Shown: positions 61,995-64,000 of the stretch, one piece after another
Numbering within the stretch: the first letter of the stretch is position 1
Layout: each line of letters starts with the position of its first letter
NCBI RefSeq assembly: GCF_020177375.1
Contig: NZ_JAIWHV010000001.1
Location: 62,001-126,000, forward strand
Length of the DNA: 64,000 nt
Direction: 5' to 3'
Source of the DNA: Saliphagus infecundisoli
GTDB lineage: Archaea > Halobacteriota > Halobacteria > Halobacteriales > Natrialbaceae
The notes under the pieces: model-generated
The model's input: the letters and a program-made list of their open reading frames with translations, nothing else
What the model was told of the DNA's origin: nothing
The model's database searches: none
Made by a program: the position numbers and the translations under genes

Positions 61995-62524
61995 CAGGCA
62001 CCACCTCGGGGTTTGGCCGTGATGTAAACGCCGTCCTGGAAGACGCGGGCGTCCTTTCCTTTCACTTTCGTGAGCTGTTCGATGTCCGCCGCCGTCTGGC
62101 CGACGTCCTCCTTGTTCGGACCGGAGAGCGTGACCGACTCGCCGTCGACGGCGACCTCGGTGTCGCCGTGGATCGTCGTCCGTCGGGGCGCCTGCTCGCC
62201 GAGGAAGTTCTCGATGACGACCTCCTCGCCGTCGACGCGGACCTGCATCGGGAAGTGGGAGTAAAAGACCTCCATCGTGTACTCCCAGCCCTCGACGACG
62301 CCGTGGAAGGCGTTTCGCAGGTGGCTCTCGAAGGTGCCGACGGTCGCGGTCGTCTTCGCGTCCTCAACGTCGCTCTCGACGACGACGACGTCGTCCTCGA
62401 GTTCGACCGTGACGTTCGGGTACCAGAGCCGGCGGGTGACGCTGCCGTTCGGGCCGGAGACGGTGACGTCGAGGTGGTCGACCTCGACGTTTACGTCCTC
62501 CGGGGGTTCGAGTTCTGTGCGCAT
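61994..62524 (-). CDS. rplF: 50S ribosomal protein L6
   Basis: A 176-residue protein with two related domains: [20 protein letters not shown] (about 15-34) and the second half with [20 protein letters not shown]. An internal [20 protein letters not shown] is typical of archaeal L6. A much longer frame exists upstream; the ATG at 62524 is the family start, two bases from the S8 stop. It overlaps L32e by one base. Confidence 0.95.
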   Translation of the reverse strand: MRTELEPPEDVNVEVDHLDVTVSGPNGSVTRRLWYPNVTVELEDDVVVVESDVEDAKTTATVGTFESHLRNAFHGVVEGWEYTMEVFYSHFPMQVRVDGEEVVIENFLGEQAPRRTTIHGDTEVAVDGESVTLSGPNKEDVGQTAADIEQLTKVKGKDARVFQDGVYITAKPRGGA

Positions 62525-62526
62525 TG

Positions 62527-62919
62527 TTAGTAGACGTACGCGATCACCTGGCCCCCGATACCCTGCTCGCGGGCCTCGTAGTGGCTCATGATTCCACTGC
62601 TCGTCGTGACGACGAGCGCGCCGAAGTCCCGAGCGGGGAGAAACCGCTTCTCCCAGCGCTCGAAGTCGTCGGCGCCGACCGAGTACCGCGGCTTGACGGG
62701 GCCACAGGCGTTGATCGCTCCGTTCAGTTCGACCTCGAACCGACCGGCCTTCCCGTCCTCGACGAGCTCGAACCCGGAGATATACCCCCGGTCGTAGAGC
62801 ACTTCGAGGACGCTGCCGATCTCGTTCGAGGCTGGCGATACCTCGTGTGTGAGATGCCCCACGCTCTCGGCGTTGTCGAGTCCCGAGAGCGCGTTGCTGA
62901 GTGGGTCGTTCCCTGTCAT
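62527..62919 (-). CDS. rpsH: 30S ribosomal protein S8
   Basis: A 130-residue S8 (uS8). [20 protein letters not shown] starts the chain, then [20 protein letters not shown] and [20 protein letters not shown] near the C-terminus. The upstream in-frame part (to 62967) is rejected because it overlaps S14. The start base overlaps the S14 stop (62919). Confidence 0.95.
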   Translation of the reverse strand: MTGNDPLSNALSGLDNAESVGHLTHEVSPASNEIGSVLEVLYDRGYISGFELVEDGKAGRFEVELNGAINACGPVKPRYSVGADDFERWEKRFLPARDFGALVVTTSSGIMSHYEAREQGIGGQVIAYVY

Positions 62920-63098
62920 TATCTGTACTTCTTGAATCCCATGTCGCGGGCGACCTCGCGGAAACACTGTCTGCAGAGGTTGATGTCGTACTTGCCGACG
63001 AGCCCCTGCTTGCGGCCACAGCGCTGGCAGGCCTCGATCTGGCCCGTCCGCTTGGTGGCGTGTTCGCCCGTCTCGGTTTCGGTGTCGCTTTCACTCAT
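62919..63098 (-). CDS. rpsN: 30S ribosomal protein S14 (zinc-binding)
   Basis: A 59-residue S14 (uS14). A zinc site is formed by Cys24, Cys27, Cys42 and Cys45 (CQRC and CRQC), with [20 protein letters not shown] at the C-terminus. The first 15 residues ([13 protein letters not shown]) are an acidic haloarchaeal tail. It overlaps L5 by eight bases and S8 by one. It is short and easily missed by gene callers. Confidence 0.93.
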   Translation of the reverse strand: MSESDTETETGEHATKRTGQIEACQRCGRKQGLVGKYDINLCRQCFREVARDMGFKKYR

Positions 63099-63633
63099 CG
63101 TTTCCCTCCGTGATCTCCGCGTCGAAGGCGGCCTCGAGGTAGGCCGTCGCGTCCTCGGCGGTCAGACGGTGACCGGCGGGGATCGAGCGGTTGGCCTTGT
63201 CGCGTTTCGAGACCCGGTAGCCCGGCCGCACCAGGTTGACGGTGACGTCGAGCCCGTAGATCCCGACCTCAGGGTCGTACTCCTGGCTCGGGAAGTCGGT
63301 GTGTTCCTCGACCCCGAAGCTGACGTTGCCCGTGTCGTCGAACTGGGTGGCCGACAGCTCCGTGAGGCCGAGTGCGGTCTCGAGGAACTCGTCTGCCTCC
63401 TCGCCCCGCAGCGTGACTTTCGCGCCGATGGGCTCGCCCTGGCGGATGCCGAACTCGGGTTCGGTCGCCGTCGCCTGGGTCCGGACGCTCGACTGGCCGG
63501 TGATCTCCTCTAAGATCCCCTCGGCCCGGTTGAGATCGCGCCCGCCACGGCCGACGCCCATGTGGACGACGACCTTCTCGATGCGGGGTTCGCGCATCTC
63601 GTGGAAGCCGGTTTCGGTGTCTGCCTCGCTCAT
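63091..63633 (-). CDS. rplE: 50S ribosomal protein L5
   Basis: A 180-residue L5 (uL5). It starts with an acidic tail, then [20 protein letters not shown] (about 14-33), [20 protein letters not shown] and [21 protein letters not shown]5 contacts 5S rRNA and the P-site tRNA. It overlaps S4e by ATGA (63630-63633) and S14 by eight bases. Confidence 0.95.
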   Translation of the reverse strand: MSEADTETGFHEMREPRIEKVVVHMGVGRGGRDLNRAEGILEEITGQSSVRTQATATEPEFGIRQGEPIGAKVTLRGEEADEFLETALGLTELSATQFDDTGNVSFGVEEHTDFPSQEYDPEVGIYGLDVTVNLVRPGYRVSKRDKANRSIPAGHRLTAEDATAYLEAAFDAEITEGNDE

Positions 63634-64000
63634 TCGTCCTCACCTCCGTCCGCGCTCTCGCCGGTCGTGGTGACGTCGGGGTCGTCGTCGCCGACGAAGT
63701 TCTCGTCGATGACGACGACGTACTCCTCGACGGTCTCGAAGGGGTCGTCGCCGGAGATGGTGACGGCGTTCGAGCCGCTGCCGGCGGTGATCTCGATCGC
63801 CTCGATCTCGCCGATCTTGCCGGCGTGGTTGCCACGGACGGCGGTGACCAGCGCGCCCTCCTCGTAGGGGAAGTGGGCGACGATCTCCTTCGATTCGTTG
63901 TCGACGACGATCGAATCGTTGGTCGCGTACTCCTCGTCGACGACGACGTTCGCGCCGTCGTGAAGGGTCAGCTGGGTCCGGCCGCCGTCGACCTGACGCT
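63630..64000 (-). CDS. 30S ribosomal protein S4e (C-terminal part, 5' end outside window)
   Basis: The last 122 codons of an archaeal/eukaryotic-type S4e. Visible are a beta-rich domain ([20 protein letters not shown]), [20 protein letters not shown], and a KOW-like segment [20 protein letters not shown] followed by [19 protein letters not shown] and an acidic tail ending at 63630. The N-terminal S4-type RNA-binding domain lies to the right of the window. Confidence 0.92.
   Translation of the reverse strand, partial: RQVDGGRTQLTLHDGANVVVDEEYATNDSIVVDNESKEIVAHFPYEEGALVTAVRGNHAGKIGEIEAIEITAGSGSNAVTISGDDPFETVEEYVVVIDENFVGDDDPDVTTTGESADGGEDE

Noticed and set aside
1-64000. CRISPR arrays, rRNA genes, transposases, integrases, toxin-antitoxin or restriction-modification genes
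   Set aside because: None was found. No regularly spaced repeats were noticed, and no coding region shows the corresponding motifs. The only nuclease-like gene is the PDDEXK protein at 40871.

Overview
The window is chromosomal DNA of a haloarchaeon (class Halobacteria); I cannot name the genus. The evidence is the very high GC content, the acidic proteins, several families that are almost confined to haloarchaea (HalOD1, DUF7344, DUF5781, HVO_0476 zinc finger, Agl23), archaeal core machinery (split RNA polymerase subunits, Spt5, SecE, aEF-2, L19e, L32e, S4e), and leaderless-type promoters with a TATA box about 25-30 nt before the start codon.

Layout. 1-3601: a cell-surface cluster with a partial and two complete secreted proteins of the SipW/TasA type and their signal peptidase, all on the plus strand and joined by ATGA overlaps. 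3659-8065: a possible broken small membrane gene, an ABC exporter, a CBS-ParB protein and a DHH phosphoesterase. 8106-18505: a complete 11-gene nuo operon (A-B-CD-H-I-J1-J2-K-L-M-N, minus strand) without NuoE/F/G. 18616-22588: purine genes purE and purK and the glycosylation-linked membrane protein Agl23. 22663-24543: ribH, an aminotransferase and a small conserved protein. 24555-31636: assorted metabolism, including nucleoside phosphorylase, a PfkB kinase and the archaeal CoA pair pantoate kinase and phosphopantothenate synthetase. 31711-35143: a lipoprotein, a PHP protein and small regulator-like genes, one of them frameshifted. 35316-35926: secE-spt5. 36023-40110: archaemetzincin, UPF0146, the HVO_0476 zinc finger and two Pcm-type methyltransferases.

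40259-41560 is the most disturbed stretch. A PHP phosphoesterase gene carries a frameshift and has lost its 3' end. It abuts a lower-GC PD-(D/E)XK nuclease gene that is flanked by a 10-bp direct repeat, and a tRNA-Asp(GTC) gene follows.

41868-54359 is the RNA polymerase/str region: rpoH-B2-B1-A1-A2-nusA-S12-S7, an opposed DUF5781 gene, then aEF-2. 54391-57066 holds membrane proteins including cytochrome oxidase subunit IV. 57216-64000 is the spc-type ribosomal operon on the minus strand (S4e-L5-S14-S8-L6-L32e-L19e-L18-S5-L30-L15-secY), cut by the right edge inside S4e.

Most of the window is core genome. The best candidates for something little described are the SipW-type surface-protein cluster at the left edge, the nuclease insertion next to tRNA-Asp, and the palindromes inside the promoters of the two CoA genes. 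All coordinates, starts and motifs come from reading the sequence; no database search was run.
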